In this document: positions 9,858 to 21,027 of the stretch, in pieces
Numbering within the stretch: the stretch's first letter is position 1
Layout: each line of letters starts with the position of its first letter
Origin: Amylostereum areolatum
Lineage: Eukaryota; Basidiomycota; Agaricomycetes; Russulales; Stereaceae
Direction of reading: 5' to 3'
DNA: 54,641 nt
Assembly: GCA_012932865.1 (NCBI GenBank)
Contig: SAXG01000145.1
Location: forward strand, 1-54,641
The notes under the pieces: generated by a model
Databases searched by the model: none
What the model was told of the DNA's origin: nothing
Seen by the model: the letters and a program-made list of their open reading frames with translations, nothing else
Made by a program: the position numbers and the translations under genes

Positions 9858-12034
9858 TTATGTGTCGCCGCCGCCGCCGTCGAAAGCGTCCTCCGACTTC
9901 GTCGCCAGCACCAGGCTCTCAGCCGCACTCGACCGGGGCCGAAGTATGCACCTGAGCGCAGTGGGATACCTAGAAGCCCACAAGCCTGTCAGCACCGACG
10001 CCCAGCCCAACCCCTCAACTCCTCCACACTCGGCACTCACCCAATGATCCCCGACGCGAAATCCTCCGTGGCCTCCAGCTCCCGCCCCTGCTCATCCACC
10101 GCGGGACATATGTCGAACGTCGCAAGGATGGACGCGATCGCGGTCCAGAGCGACGCGTGGGCCATGTACCGGCCGGGGCAGGCGCGGCGTCCGAACCCGA
10201 ACACGGCGTCGGGGAACGTCGCGGCGGCGTTGGATCCCAGGTAGCGCTCTGGCTCGAATTTGTAAGGGTCTGGGAAGGCGGTCTCGTCGTGGAGGATGGC
10301 CCTGTGGGAAGTGTATGCGTGAGCGTACGAAGGTGGCGAGGGTAGGCGGGAGAGGGACTGACCATATGTTTGCCATTACGACTGAGCCTTCCGGGATGAA
10401 GTAGCCCTCGTAGACGTCGTCTCGCATGAGCCGGCGCGGGACCCCTGCGAGCGCGGTTTCAGTCAACGCGCCTTGCAAGGAAGCATGGACGAAGACATAC
10501 CCAGCGGCGCACCCGGATGCCAGCGGAAGACCTCCTTCACCAACGCCCCGACGTACGGCAACGACGCTTCGTCCTCGAACTCGGGAAGGCGGGAACCGAG
10601 GAGGACGGCGTCGAGCTCTTCCTGGGCCTTCTTCTGCGCCTCCGGGTTGAGCACCATGGCGAGCAGGAATATGGACAGGATCGCGACCAACTAACGTGGG
10701 CGAGGCGGATGAGTGAGCGGGAGGGCAGGACGTCGGATGTATGCGGCTCGACTCACGCTGTCTGCGCCTCCGAAATAGATGTTCGCGGGGACGGCTTTGG
10801 AGGTGAAGACGTCGCGGTCGGAGAGGGGCAGGCTGTTTTGCTCCGCGATCATGGTTGCGGCGACGGACGGAGGGGCGGAGCCCTGGACCTGCCATTAGGG
10901 GCATTGTCAGCGGGCATCATAAGAGATGATACGAGGCGAACGCACCACCAACGACTCGGTCACCGCAAAGGGAACGTCCAGCATCGCTGCAGCGCCCGCG
11001 GCGTATTCCCGCCCTTCTTTTTTGAGGCCCGCGCCTGGAAACCACCACGGCATGTAGCGTACTACACGGACGGTCGTCAGGTCGGATTCGTGTGGGATGC
11101 GAGAGAGGTTGCGCACAGAAGGGAATCATATCGAAGACCTGGCCGCGCAGCTGGCTGCCGAGGAATAGGGCATGAAGACCGCGTTCCGCCATCTCGACGT
11201 AGGGATCGTCCCGGGGTTTGACGTCCAGGCCGTAGCTTATCGAGAGGGAGATCTGACCCGCCATACTGCGCGCATGCGCCGTCGTCAGTCGGATGCAGAG
11301 ACGCGAGGCGGAGGTGGGACACACTGTCGGATGTGTTGGGTGTAATCGTTGGGGGTGTCGAGCAGATGTCGCAAGAGACGGTGTGTGGCTTTGGCTTCCA
11401 CGGGTTGGTACTGGAGCATCGCGGTGGGATTCAGGCTGAGGGCGAGGCCTTTTCGGTGCTTGCGCCATATTGGCCCATACTGCGACGTGCCAGTCACCCA
11501 GCTGAGGTTAAGGCTACCAACATACGAAGATCGGTCAACGGATGACGGGGGGAAGGGGCAGGACTCCACGCACATGTGTTTGAGAGCGTAGAACGTAGGC
11601 CTGAAGGCTCCGGATGAGCAGAGTAGGCGAACACGATGAGGGAGACCACCGACCGGTCAGAGTATATGGACGATCGTTTGTCAAACAAGTCGTTGATGGC
11701 TTTGGGGGTGTTGAGGACCACGATCGTCTGCCCCATCATCTCGACATAGACGATGTCGGAACCTGGGCCGCAATTTGGTCAGGAGACAGGTCGGGCGCGA
11801 AGGGGTCTCCGAGCGGGACGCACTGTATTGCTTCCCCCATTCGCGGAAGGTGGCCCACCCATGCTTCTTCGGCACGTCCAAGAAATTCCCGAGGAGCGGA
11901 AGGGGTCTGGGACCCGGGGGCAATGGGTGTCCTCTGCGCCTCCTCGCGAACAGCTGTGATGCTCGGAACGACCGTGCAATTATCACGAGGAGCAGCGCTG
12001 CCAAGGCGTCCACGAGGTGCAAGATAACGGCCAT
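9858..12034 (-). CDS. cytochrome P450 (P450-1), microsomal monooxygenase
   Basis: Heme-thiolate monooxygenase that would work with a P450 reductase at the ER membrane. Eleven exons (11824-12034, 11654-11762, 11574-11600, 11325-11513, 11117-11265, 10946-11061, 10757-10888, 10501-10690, 10363-10444, 10041-10301, 9858-9969) sum to 1578 nt, 525 aa. Seen in order: an N-terminal membrane anchor, the hinge HPLPPGPRPLPLLGN, the I-helix segment YFGGADS, the K-helix ExxR as EVFR, and the heme loop FGFGRRACPG with the cysteine ligand near residue 443. Exon 3 is only 27 nt. Exons 2-9 have exactly the lengths of those in P450-2 at 34360-36471. An upstream in-frame ATG (12142) is less likely because it would extend ahead of the anchor. 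Similar agaricomycete proteins are often labelled O-methylsterigmatocystin oxidoreductase-like, but the substrate is unknown. Confidence 0.93.
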
Positions 12035-13212
12035 GTTGACGGTAGAAGCGGCCGGCGGGGCGGTACTATGGTCAAGGGTATATAACAGCAGGCCATGGAC
12101 GGGGTCGCGTGGGCTGATACTAATAGGACCATTGAACACCATCAGACCCAGCCATCATCACAAGAGGACTGTACTTCACCTCGGATCATGTAACTATCTC
12201 GCCGCGAGGTACTTAACTCTATCGCTCAGGATGCCATAACGCCGTCTGTATAGAGAAAGAGCGATCAGAATCAACCGAAGACTTGAGGGATGTGTGAAAC
12301 TGGACCGTGACGAACCTAGCGCCTGGTGCAATGCGCCGTGGTTCCTCCAAGACGCCGTCGCTGATTTCCGACCATCAGGACAGCCAGCGGCCGCTGCTGG
12401 GTCCTTCAACGTTCCACCCTCGTTCTTTGAAGGTTGACCGTGTCGACAAGGTCGCGGCTCGCGAAGGCCTAGCTTCACCGTTCACCGGTCACCAGATATG
12501 ATTTGCTTATGGCCATAAGTAGTCTAAGGCGACACAACGAACTTGAGAATACTGTAAGGGATCACAGAGAGCCGAGCAGGATGGCCTCACCACCGGAAGA
12601 GCTTGGCTTTGTTGAACGCCCTTTATCGCTTGCGTCCTCGGCGCCCCGTGGCAAAGATTCGTTTGCGTATTCCTTGGCCGAAGGTCTTTCGTGGGTTTAT
12701 AGTGGGATCCAGGAGGAGATGTGAAAACGAGCGGTATGGAATCTGGATGTAGGACTCTGAAGATCCTGAACGTGCGCTGGGCCCTGCTGGGCCTCTGTGT
12801 CCGTTACGTCAGCGTAGCATTGCACTGTCCAATCATTGTCCACCAAGGCTTCACCTCGAGCAAGTACATTCTGTTGAAGGCGTTGGCCAACTCGGAGCTC
12901 AAGGGACCTAGGTTTCCAAGACAGACGACAAGAAATCCACAAACAGCCTTTCACGCATTAGAAGTCTGGAACAACACGCACGACTCCGTTTAAATAAACA
13001 CATCGTTGAGCAATACGGTCACATACTAGAATCGATATCCACTCCACTACCGTCCGCGAACCTGAGTAAGGTAAATCGAACAAGCCACGAGATCGAGCCC
13101 CCGCAGCGGCCTACTACGAAACAAATATAAACACCCCGGGGGAAAAACTACTTATACAAGGAGCGAGACATGGTGCACACTCAAGCCCCATACCTGCTCC
13201 GACCGACACCGT
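12035..13212. other. intergenic, P450-1 upstream region
   Basis: About 1.2 kb. A TATATAA run at 12079-12085 lies some 45 nt upstream of the P450-1 start codon (it is near-palindromic, so usable on the minus strand). The remainder has only short ORFs. The right end is the 3' flank of the DUF6534 gene. Confidence 0.5.
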
Positions 13213-15251
13213 TCAGAGATCGAGGAAGCTGCCTTCAGATACGGTGGAGGGGACGTACGCTAACTTGGGCTCGTTTCTCGGAACATCGTCCTCGCTAGGC
13301 ACGCGCACGATCCCGTCGATCTTCATCTCCTGCTCCTTTTGCACCTGTATCTTGAGATTTCCATCGCTCCTCTAAGCCACGAACGCTTTAGATCCCATCT
13401 CTTGCACGGTCAAAGCCAGTAAGAGAGCGTACCTCGGTGGTCAGCTGGGTGCGGGTGCCCCCGCTCGACATCTCGCTGCGGCGCATGGGCCCGAGATAGA
13501 CGGTGTTGTGGCCGCCGATGTTCGAGTTGCTGATGGTGGTGATTCCGCCTTCACCCTTGACGAAATGCCGGGAGTTCAGGTTGGCGAGGAAGCTGCTGTA
13601 GTAGGACGAGCAGAGGACGTATTCGGTGATGCAGTAGTAAAGGTTATCGGGCTGCGCCGCGATCTGTGGGGCAGGATGGGCGGAGGGCTCAACAGAAGGA
13701 AAGGGCGAACGTACGAGAATGAAGGTGACGCTGGCGAGAACGGCGGTGGCCAAGCCGGTGTTGACGACGATCACGAGCATGCGGTGGAACATCCGCCTCG
13801 TCCTGTTTTATTTACAGCATACTCAGTACTTGGCTGGCCGCACGCTCAACAGACTTACCTGGCAAAGTGGGGCTGACCGGTCGAGGTAGGCGAGGTCAGG
13901 AGCTTGACCATGTAGAATGTCACGACGATGTCGACGACGACAGCAGCGGCACGCAATGAGATGTTGATATTCTGAGAAGTGGTCTCAGCGACGACGTAGG
14001 GAATACAAGAGCCATGAGAACTCACGGCTTCCATCGGCCCTGCTAGTCTTGCAAGGCCTTTTCCGTAACTATGAGACTCGTTAGCTTTGTTGTAGGTCAA
14101 GAGCGATCGAGACGTACCCGAGTGCAAGATACACTGGCCGAAGTTCATCAGCTTTTGGGTCCGCCGTATCACATATAGAGCGTTCTTACCGACAACACCA
14201 ACTAGTGTTCATGGGGTTAGCGCACGTTCACTTCGGACTAAATGGAAGGCTCACTCCATTGCCACGCGGAAAGCACAATCTACGAAATCATTTCAGTGAT
14301 CAGCTGCATCGAAAAGGTGGAGGGTCAAACTCGTACCAGAACGGCCGCGAGGATAGTATGCTTCCTGTTGCTGACTATGTCAAGGATAAGTCACGAAAAC
14401 GAAAAAGATGTGGGATGGTGATATATGCTCACAAATCCAGATACGACGAATGAAATAAAGCTGCACGCAGAACATAAGAATGGCCTACGGGAGCATGTCA
14501 AACCCAGGGAAGACAGTGAGGGAGATGTAGAGCATACCTCAACCCATGTGTGGTGCTACACATTTTACGAAGTTAGAGATTCTACAAGGGCAGGACGAAA
14601 CATACGAGCGCACCATCAGTTCCCTGCCAGAACAAAACACTGTATGAGTATGTTTGATTGTGATGATTGGATGTAGATGCTTACGGCTGCTGCTCGGTAA
14701 GATTCGCAAGCTTCCCATACTCCCGAATGAGGACCTTCCAAGCTGGTCGAACGCCGTGTCAGATAGCAAGATACCCTGCTGAGAGAAAACGGCTTACACG
14801 ACTTGAGCACCAATATCTCGTTGGTCGTGTCGAGAACCCTATCGGACATTTAGGAACTGAAAGCACCGGCGTGAGCGGAAGGTACACGCACCACAACCCG
14901 GCGACCTGAGCATCTTGTCAGTGCGCATTCACGTCGGAGATCATGCTATACCACTCACGAATGCCTTCAGAGCCGCAGGATCGTCCTCGTAGCTAAAGTC
15001 AAATCTTGAGCACACTGACTATCAACTGAAAAACAGTGCGCGCGCACCTCCAATAGTACAGATATCTAGATGATGTATTGAGCGTCTACGGCGAGAGTGT
15101 ACGTAAAGGTTACTTACGCCTGGAGAGTCGACACGCCCCATAGAACGCAGGAAAGGAAGGATCCGACCAAGATGGCCCCATAAGATGAGGCAATGTTCTC
15201 GATGAACGGATTGTCGGTGAGGTCCGCGACAGAGCAGTTCAAGGCGGTCAT
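13213..15251 (-). CDS. DUF6534-type seven-transmembrane protein, 18 exons
   Basis: Assembled from 18 exons: 15118-15251, 15048-15065, 14959-14992, 14892-14905, 14798-14838, 14685-14742, 14614-14623, 14538-14555, 14433-14484, 14337-14374, 14255-14279, 14190-14201, 14118-14151, 14026-14068, 13859-13971, 13715-13802, 13433-13663 and 13213-13371. They sum to 1122 nt, 373 aa. Family signatures are visible: 'SYGAILVGSFLSCVLWGVST' after the start, 'YEDDPAALKAF', 'WVLDTTNEILV', 'HHTWVEAILMFCVQLYFI', and the long last helices with 'RRMFHRMLVIVVNTGLATA' and 'SSFLANLNSR'. The C-terminus is a soluble tail. DUF6534 proteins are common in agaricomycetes and of unknown role; a receptor-like topology is inference. 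Five exons are 18 nt or shorter (18, 14, 10, 18, 12). Start chosen as the Met before 'LTDNPFIENIASSYG'. Confidence 0.87.
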
Positions 15252-17158
15252 GAGGGGCGGATGCAGTAAGAAGTAAAACCCGAAGAAAAGATGAACTAAA
15301 GGCTAAGAGGGACGATGTTCTCCGGAGGGCGCAAATCGCGGCTATCGATCTTATACTTCGCAGCGCGCGCCTGGAGATAGGTGGTACCCTGAAACAGAAG
15401 GACTTGCCCATTTAGGAGGACCGGTTTCGGTGAACAGAGGTGTACTGGTTCACTGTTTTCATTGATCTTGTGATAGGGACCGAGGAAGCACTGAAAGGAC
15501 GCGTGGGGTCAACCTGCAAAGTTCGCAGGGAATCTAGCTGAGTTGAGTCGCATCACCAAACTCGTTGTTCGTCGTCGAGCAGCGCGGGGTGCACAAGGTT
15601 ATCTGACGGATGTTCGATTCCCAGCAGATTTCAGAAGGGCACCTACGGTAATGGATGGTTGGGATGGGTCCCGTGTCACGGCAGGCCGCAGAGTGCGCGG
15701 GACACATACATACCCCGTCCGTGTTCGTCGAGGGTCCAAGGGTCCATCAGTGACTATGCCCTTGAGATACATGAATAGGACGTCGCATTACATCTCGGAC
15801 TCACGGGGTTGTCAGAGTAGTATACTGTATCACCGAGGATCACGCTCACCAGTGTTCGCAAAGGCCGCATCCGACGTATAAGTTGGCGGTATACAGAGCT
15901 CGTTGTCCTTGCTCGGAGACTCAGGGGGACGTCGGGAATTCCATTGACTCTGCCTCTTGAGTAAGTACAGGTGAGAACCAAGTGAGAACACCGAGTAAAC
16001 ACCGTGGCGGTGTGATTCAGAGCTGGCGCGTATGCCGGCAAAGCCCGATTCAGACTCGAGGAGTGACGTCATGCGAACCGTTTCAGCAGACCGATTCGAA
16101 CTTGTGGTGTGGCCATCGAAGACAAGTCGTACTCAGATTCCAGTGCGCCAATCTCTTTCATCCCTCGAACGCTAGTTCGATGTGTGTGACGATCAACGGA
16201 TCTTCACTGAAGATCATGACGATACGAACCAGTACTGCCATTCTTGAAACCAAGGGTCCTCATGATAAGAAGTGCAGGCAGTCCAGTGACTGCAGTCGCA
16301 AGTCGCGACAACTCACAGCACAGGGGCAGTACTGTTAAGTTGGGAAAAGTCGATAGTTGTGACTCTGACAGATAGATACAATGGTCTGTAGACATAGAAA
16401 GAACCATGGTGCGATACGCTGGTGAGACAGTTCCCTTGTATGAGGCGTAGTAGGGCATAATTGGCACCACGCCGAACAAGCGACCTGCGACTCTCCACGC
16501 CGTACTAAACTCGCACAGCATGGAGCCGGTGGCACAATTCAGTGCATCAGATGCGTTGTCATCGCGGGGAACAGAGGATACAACCGTACGCATCGAGCAC
16601 TCAGCTAACGCCGACCCACGCCGACCATGTTGCCTTTGCTCAAGGACGAGATAGAAGGCTGGAGCTCGCGGCTACCGTGGGGAGCAGATGAAGCTGAGGA
16701 AGAGAGGTAAGTAAATATCAGTTGCGTCCTTGTCGTGGAAGCGCAGAGGCACGCTCATCTGTGCCCTGGCTCGGTGGCTCATACCCAGCCGGCCTTGCGC
16801 GTTTGATGGGAGACGGCGAAATTGAATCAAGGTTTGTAGGCGCTTGAGAAGCCACTTGCCATGTTTCCCCATGTGAACGCGCAATTCAATTGTGCCAGGT
16901 GACTCCAACGGTAAATACGCCCATTCCGCGCTACCCGCGAGTGAAATGGAGATACCGGTTTCATGGCGGGGCATACGCGGGCATGGAGGGCACAATTCAT
17001 GATCGATTGTGCAAGGATAGCGAAACATGAGCGGTACACGTGAAACATCGGTCGTCTGTGACGGAATGCTCTATGTCTGGATTCCTACATATTCTGGATT
17101 GCATATCGCCAACGAATAGGAGTTAGAGGGACAACATGCAGTGATGGCGTACCCTTTT
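15252..17158. other. intergenic, no supported gene
   Basis: About 1.9 kb. A 129-codon minus-strand ORF (16204-16593) and several of 70-120 codons are open, but their composition is mixed and I find no family motif or splice-linked continuation. It may be an old decayed gene. No repeats or RNA genes are recognised. Confidence 0.4.
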
Positions 17159-18435
17159 TCAGTCCACATTCTTTTGCGCCCAGACAAAGTGAAAGTCTAC
17201 GTAGATGTCCTCCGTCTCGTCCTCCAAAATGTCCAAGAAATCGCGCGCGACGTCAGCCGTGAGGCCTTTGTCCCCGTAGCGCGACGCCAGAATCTTGGTC
17301 ACTCGGACGCAAGTCTCCTTCCACTCCTTTCCAAGGGCAGTTACTGTAGGATCTAGAACATGGCACGAGGGTGTGATGAGGCGATGCACGCAAAAATGGG
17401 GCTGGACGTAACGCACCTTCAGCCGCACGTGTTATGGGCATCGCAACTTTACGTGCATTCACTACACTGAAAGCACCCGAGGCCTTGAGAGCGCCCTCGT
17501 GTGTCGGGGCAATGCATGGATCGGAACCCTGGTCTCGAAAGATTTTGTGGAGACACTGGATGAATGTCGATCGACCAAGGGCCGTGCGGGGGACACCGTG
17601 CTCGTCGATGAGCTCGTCGTCGGAGTCCTCGAGGATGAGCCAACCGCCCGGCTTCACTAGGTCAATTGTGCGTTTAAGCACGTCTGCGGCGTTGGGGATC
17701 TGGAGCGCATAGACGTTGTCGAAATGAGGAAGAGCATGAGCGCGAACGGATGGAAGCGCTAACATGAAGCATCAGGAGACGGGCGTGGACGACGTCGAAG
17801 CTCTCGGGATCGAATGGAAACGCGTCTTTGACATCCATGCACAGGAAGCATACGTTCGTAGGCAAGTTGCTGGCGGAGGGTGAGATGATTTATGAGCTCT
17901 CAGATCTCAGCATGTGCAAAAGCGAAGGCAAGGAAACGCGCACTTAACCGGGAGAGGTGAAATGTCGACCGCAACGATCCGTGCATGTAGAAAGGTTTTG
18001 GCAGCATCTATCGCCCTTCAGAAGGACTCTATCAGCGCCAGCACACTCGGACCTAGGTACGCCTTCACTGACCAGGCGCCACTTCCCGCTCTGCGGATGA
18101 CCATCAGTCGGGGACGACAGTATGAACCGTGGAAACGTACCCAAGCTCGAGGATAGACTGAGTATTTCCTTCATGCAGAGGTGCGAGTGTGAGCCTTCCG
18201 CCTTGGTAAGCCGTTAGGCAGGCGTGGAGGCGGTCGAGCCTGGGTATGGTCAGCGCTCGGCTAGGACAAGGCTCTCCGGGAAGATGAGGACGAGCGTACC
18301 TTTCCGCCTCGGATGCATTCTGAGATACAGGCTACGATATTAGCTGGTCAGTAAGGAGCGCTCCATCCCCCAAGTAAGAGCTCGAACCCCGAGGACGTAT
18401 CTCGCCGCGGTTTCGCCAGCTTGGATTTCAGACAT
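17159..18435 (-). CDS. SAM-dependent methyltransferase, class I
   Basis: Small-molecule type methyltransferase transferring methyl from S-adenosylmethionine. Eight exons (18388-18435, 18300-18319, 18141-18239, 18073-18090, 17944-18015, 17764-17869, 17417-17699, 17159-17352) sum to 840 nt, 279 aa. The cofactor-binding motif I reads LELGAGSGAW (about residues 53-62) and is split by an 18-nt exon. Then come 'IVAVDISPLP' (acidic loop after beta-2), 'FDVVHARLLMLH' and 'DLVKPGGWLILED' (motifs II/III). These match the fungal family often annotated UMTA- or LaeA-like, so the role could be metabolic or regulatory. The first exon's donor (gttcga) is weak, so the N-terminal 16 residues are less certain. 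The gene lies between the DUF6534 gene and a divergent hydrolase. Confidence 0.85.
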
Positions 18436-19594
18436 TGCGGTATCTTGGTACGCAGTAGTGCAGTTATAAACGTGGGTATAAAGTAACGCTCCAAGGGTCT
18501 TTATCAATCCCGCGTGAGCTCTAGACCTTTTAACACTTCCTACGTATGATGTACTTACCACACATCGTGATGTTCCCTTTCAAGAGATCGATGATATGTG
18601 CGTGATTGATACGGGATCGCGCTCGGGAGTGAGGTAGGTTTAAATAGGTAGGTTAGAGGTGAAACTGAAGCTCTGAGAGCTTCATCGGCGACGGAACCAG
18701 CAGCAGTGGTAGCAGCAGACTCGCTACAGAGTCGTTGCGGCCTCGTCAAAAATGAAACCGTGGGAACTATACACGTGATATATGTGTGCCGCAGGATCCA
18801 AATTTTCATTTGAACAATATTTCTGTCAGACGTCGCGGCTTCGCCGTTTTCCTTTCCTGAGTTTTCTCCTACCTTTCGCCTGCGACTCTCCTCCAGGGTC
18901 TCGCATGAACTAATAAAGCCGTTTGGTGCGAAAGGACAGCGGCCGTCGTTGGCTTCCAGCTCCGCAAGCGCTTGCTAGCTCTCTGTGGCGATATTTAGGG
19001 TCAGTCCGGATCCTGAATATATGGGACAGTGTCGGAAAGACATACATATCTTGATGGTGCCACCCTGCTGCGGGGCAGCTCCTACGGTGAGGGTGGACAT
19101 TGTCGTAAGCACTTGAACTGAACACAGAATCAGTGAACCTAAGTATATGTAATGGTGTTGGGGCCTTGTGCGAGCGACCTTCAATTCCTATGCTGACTTC
19201 TGAACATTCTACTTTTATAGGCCAATGAACTGTTGTAGCCGTTGCCTATCTACTTTACCACAGGTACGAATAGCGTCACAGAGCCGATCATGCCGTCTAT
19301 CGTGAGACGAGCTCTGCCGTTAAGTAGGGCCCTGGCTGTGGCGTTCACCCATCAACCAGAGCGACAGGTCCCGGACGACTGTGTGAGGTCAGGTTACCTT
19401 CACTAATAGCATCCCCTCTTTCCCATCATTAACTTCGCGTGCGGTTTCCACTCCCTGCGCACGTCTCCTGAAGCCAAACGTCCTATAAAGTCTCCATCCA
19501 ACCTTGTTCAGGCCATCGCGAACTGCAGTTTCCCTCCTGACCGCCATCTCCGTGTCTTCCTTCCGTCGCGCCCATCGACTTCTCAATTTCGACA
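18436..19594. other. divergent intergenic region, methyltransferase/hydrolase
   Basis: About 1.2 kb between two divergent genes. It contains a CACGTGAT motif at 18772-18779 and a short minus-strand ORF near 18910-19184 ('MSTLTVGAAPQQGG...'), which I could not support as a gene. The hydrolase TATA box lies at its right end. Confidence 0.5.
19484..19490 (+). promoter_or_regulatory. TATA box of the secreted hydrolase
   Basis: TATAAAG sits about 105 nt upstream of the hydrolase start codon in the right orientation, within a pyrimidine-rich leader. This fits a TATA-type promoter of an inducible secreted enzyme. Confidence 0.5.
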
Positions 19595-20910
19595 ATGTCC
19601 CACTCAATCATGGCGCCGCTCCACGGCAAACTCCTGGCACTTCTTTTCCTCCTCGGTTTCGTGCGCGCCGTCGACTCGTCCCGGGGCCTCTCCCCTAGGA
19701 CAACGATCTTGAACGGATCCATCGTAGTCGGACCCGGGAGCACACAACTTACCTATACAGACAGTGGCGCCCCGGCCGATGCGGGATACATCACAATCTT
19801 TACGGTGAATGGCATGGGATTCAACGCTGGTGCGTGCTTCTCAGTTCATTTCTCCTGGTCAATCCCACACGTCTCCACAAGGCATATTCAGCAACGTTCA
19901 GGCCATTGCCCCCGCAAGTGGTTTCCGGATCGTTGCGGTGAACCGCCGGGGTTACGGAGGCTCGACGACACTGACGGACGAAGAGCTGACCACGATCGCC
20001 AACGGGACGGACACCGCGAGGGACGTGATGTTCACGGACCTCGGCGTCGAGCTGCTCACGTTCATGGACACGTTCATGCAGCAGAATAGCATCCCGCCCG
20101 TCTCCGCGGACCGCAAGACAGGGGGTGCCGCACTCATCGGTTGGTCGTTCGGAAACGTCGTCTCGCTCGCCGCCATCTCGCATGTGACCAGTCTGTCCGC
20201 GGACGTGCAGGCGCGTCTAGGCGCGCGCCTCCGCACACTCGTCCTGCACGGTGCGTTCACCTTGCTCTCTCCGACCTTATCCGCGTGTCCTGACATATGT
20301 TCGCAACGTGCAGAGCCTGCCACCAATGTTCTCGGGCTGCTCGCCGCGCCAAAGAACTGGGTGCCACAGATCGACGACACGATCCCGGCGGACATCCAAG
20401 GACCCGCCTTTGGGCAATGGGTGACGGCATATTTTGACCACGGCAACCTCTCGACGCGCGACCCGAACGTGCTGCAATACATCCTGCCCTCCTTCACGCG
20501 CATGCCGTCCATCTGGAACGACTCGGCCCGGATCGACACCACACTCGAGACGGGTACGAACGCGTTCATCGACCTTGAGATGCTCAACGCGACGCCCCAG
20601 CTCCACGCGGACTATGTCGGTTCCGTATTTAACGACACCGTCAGCGCGATATTGCCAAATTTGAAGAGGTGGTTTATCTACGGGACACGCACGGCGTCGT
20701 TTGGGATTTATGCAGGTTGGGTCGTGCAGGATAACAACACGGAACTGGGTGGCAACGTGCAATTCAAGGTCATTCCCGGGGTGAACCATTTCGTAAGTAC
20801 TCGTAGGCTATAGTTCTTGTAGAACTCTTTCTTACCTTTGACTGCGTTAGATACACTGGGACGAGCCGGAGGAGACCTTGGACGTTTACCATGACATCAT
20901 CGACGGATAG
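19595..20910 (+). CDS. secreted alpha/beta-hydrolase
   Basis: Serine hydrolase of the alpha/beta fold, probably an esterase or peptidase-like enzyme acting outside the cell. Four exons (19595-19829, 19882-20250, 20314-20792, 20851-20910) sum to 1143 nt, 380 aa. The N-terminus has a signal peptide with the hydrophobic core LLALLFLLGFVRAV. The oxyanion-side strand reads 'FRIVAVNRRGYGGS'. The nucleophile elbow is GWSFG, with Ser near residue 167, and a candidate catalytic His lies at the end in 'GVNHF' or 'IHWDE' (about 360-363). Several N-x-S/T sequons fit secretion. The last exon of 60 nt carries the C-terminal helix. The subfamily and substrate are not recognisable. Confidence 0.85.
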
Positions 20911-21027
20911 GATACTCGTTTTCATTGTAACTGAGCTCGTATAGTTTACGCACATTTGGCTGATTTTCTGGTATATATCTAACAATACACCTCTTTAATT
21001 TGACCAATTTATTGCATACAGCCAGTG

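Noticed and set aside
16204..16593. A 129-codon minus-strand ORF in the 15-17 kb gap
   Set aside because: No recognisable motif, no neighbouring splice-linked exon and mixed hydrophobicity; it is expected by chance in nearly 2 kb.
18910..19184. A short peptide gene ('MSTLTVGAAPQQGG...'), considered as a pheromone-like precursor
   Set aside because: There is no C-terminal CAAX box, and joining across the possible intron gives an immediate stop.
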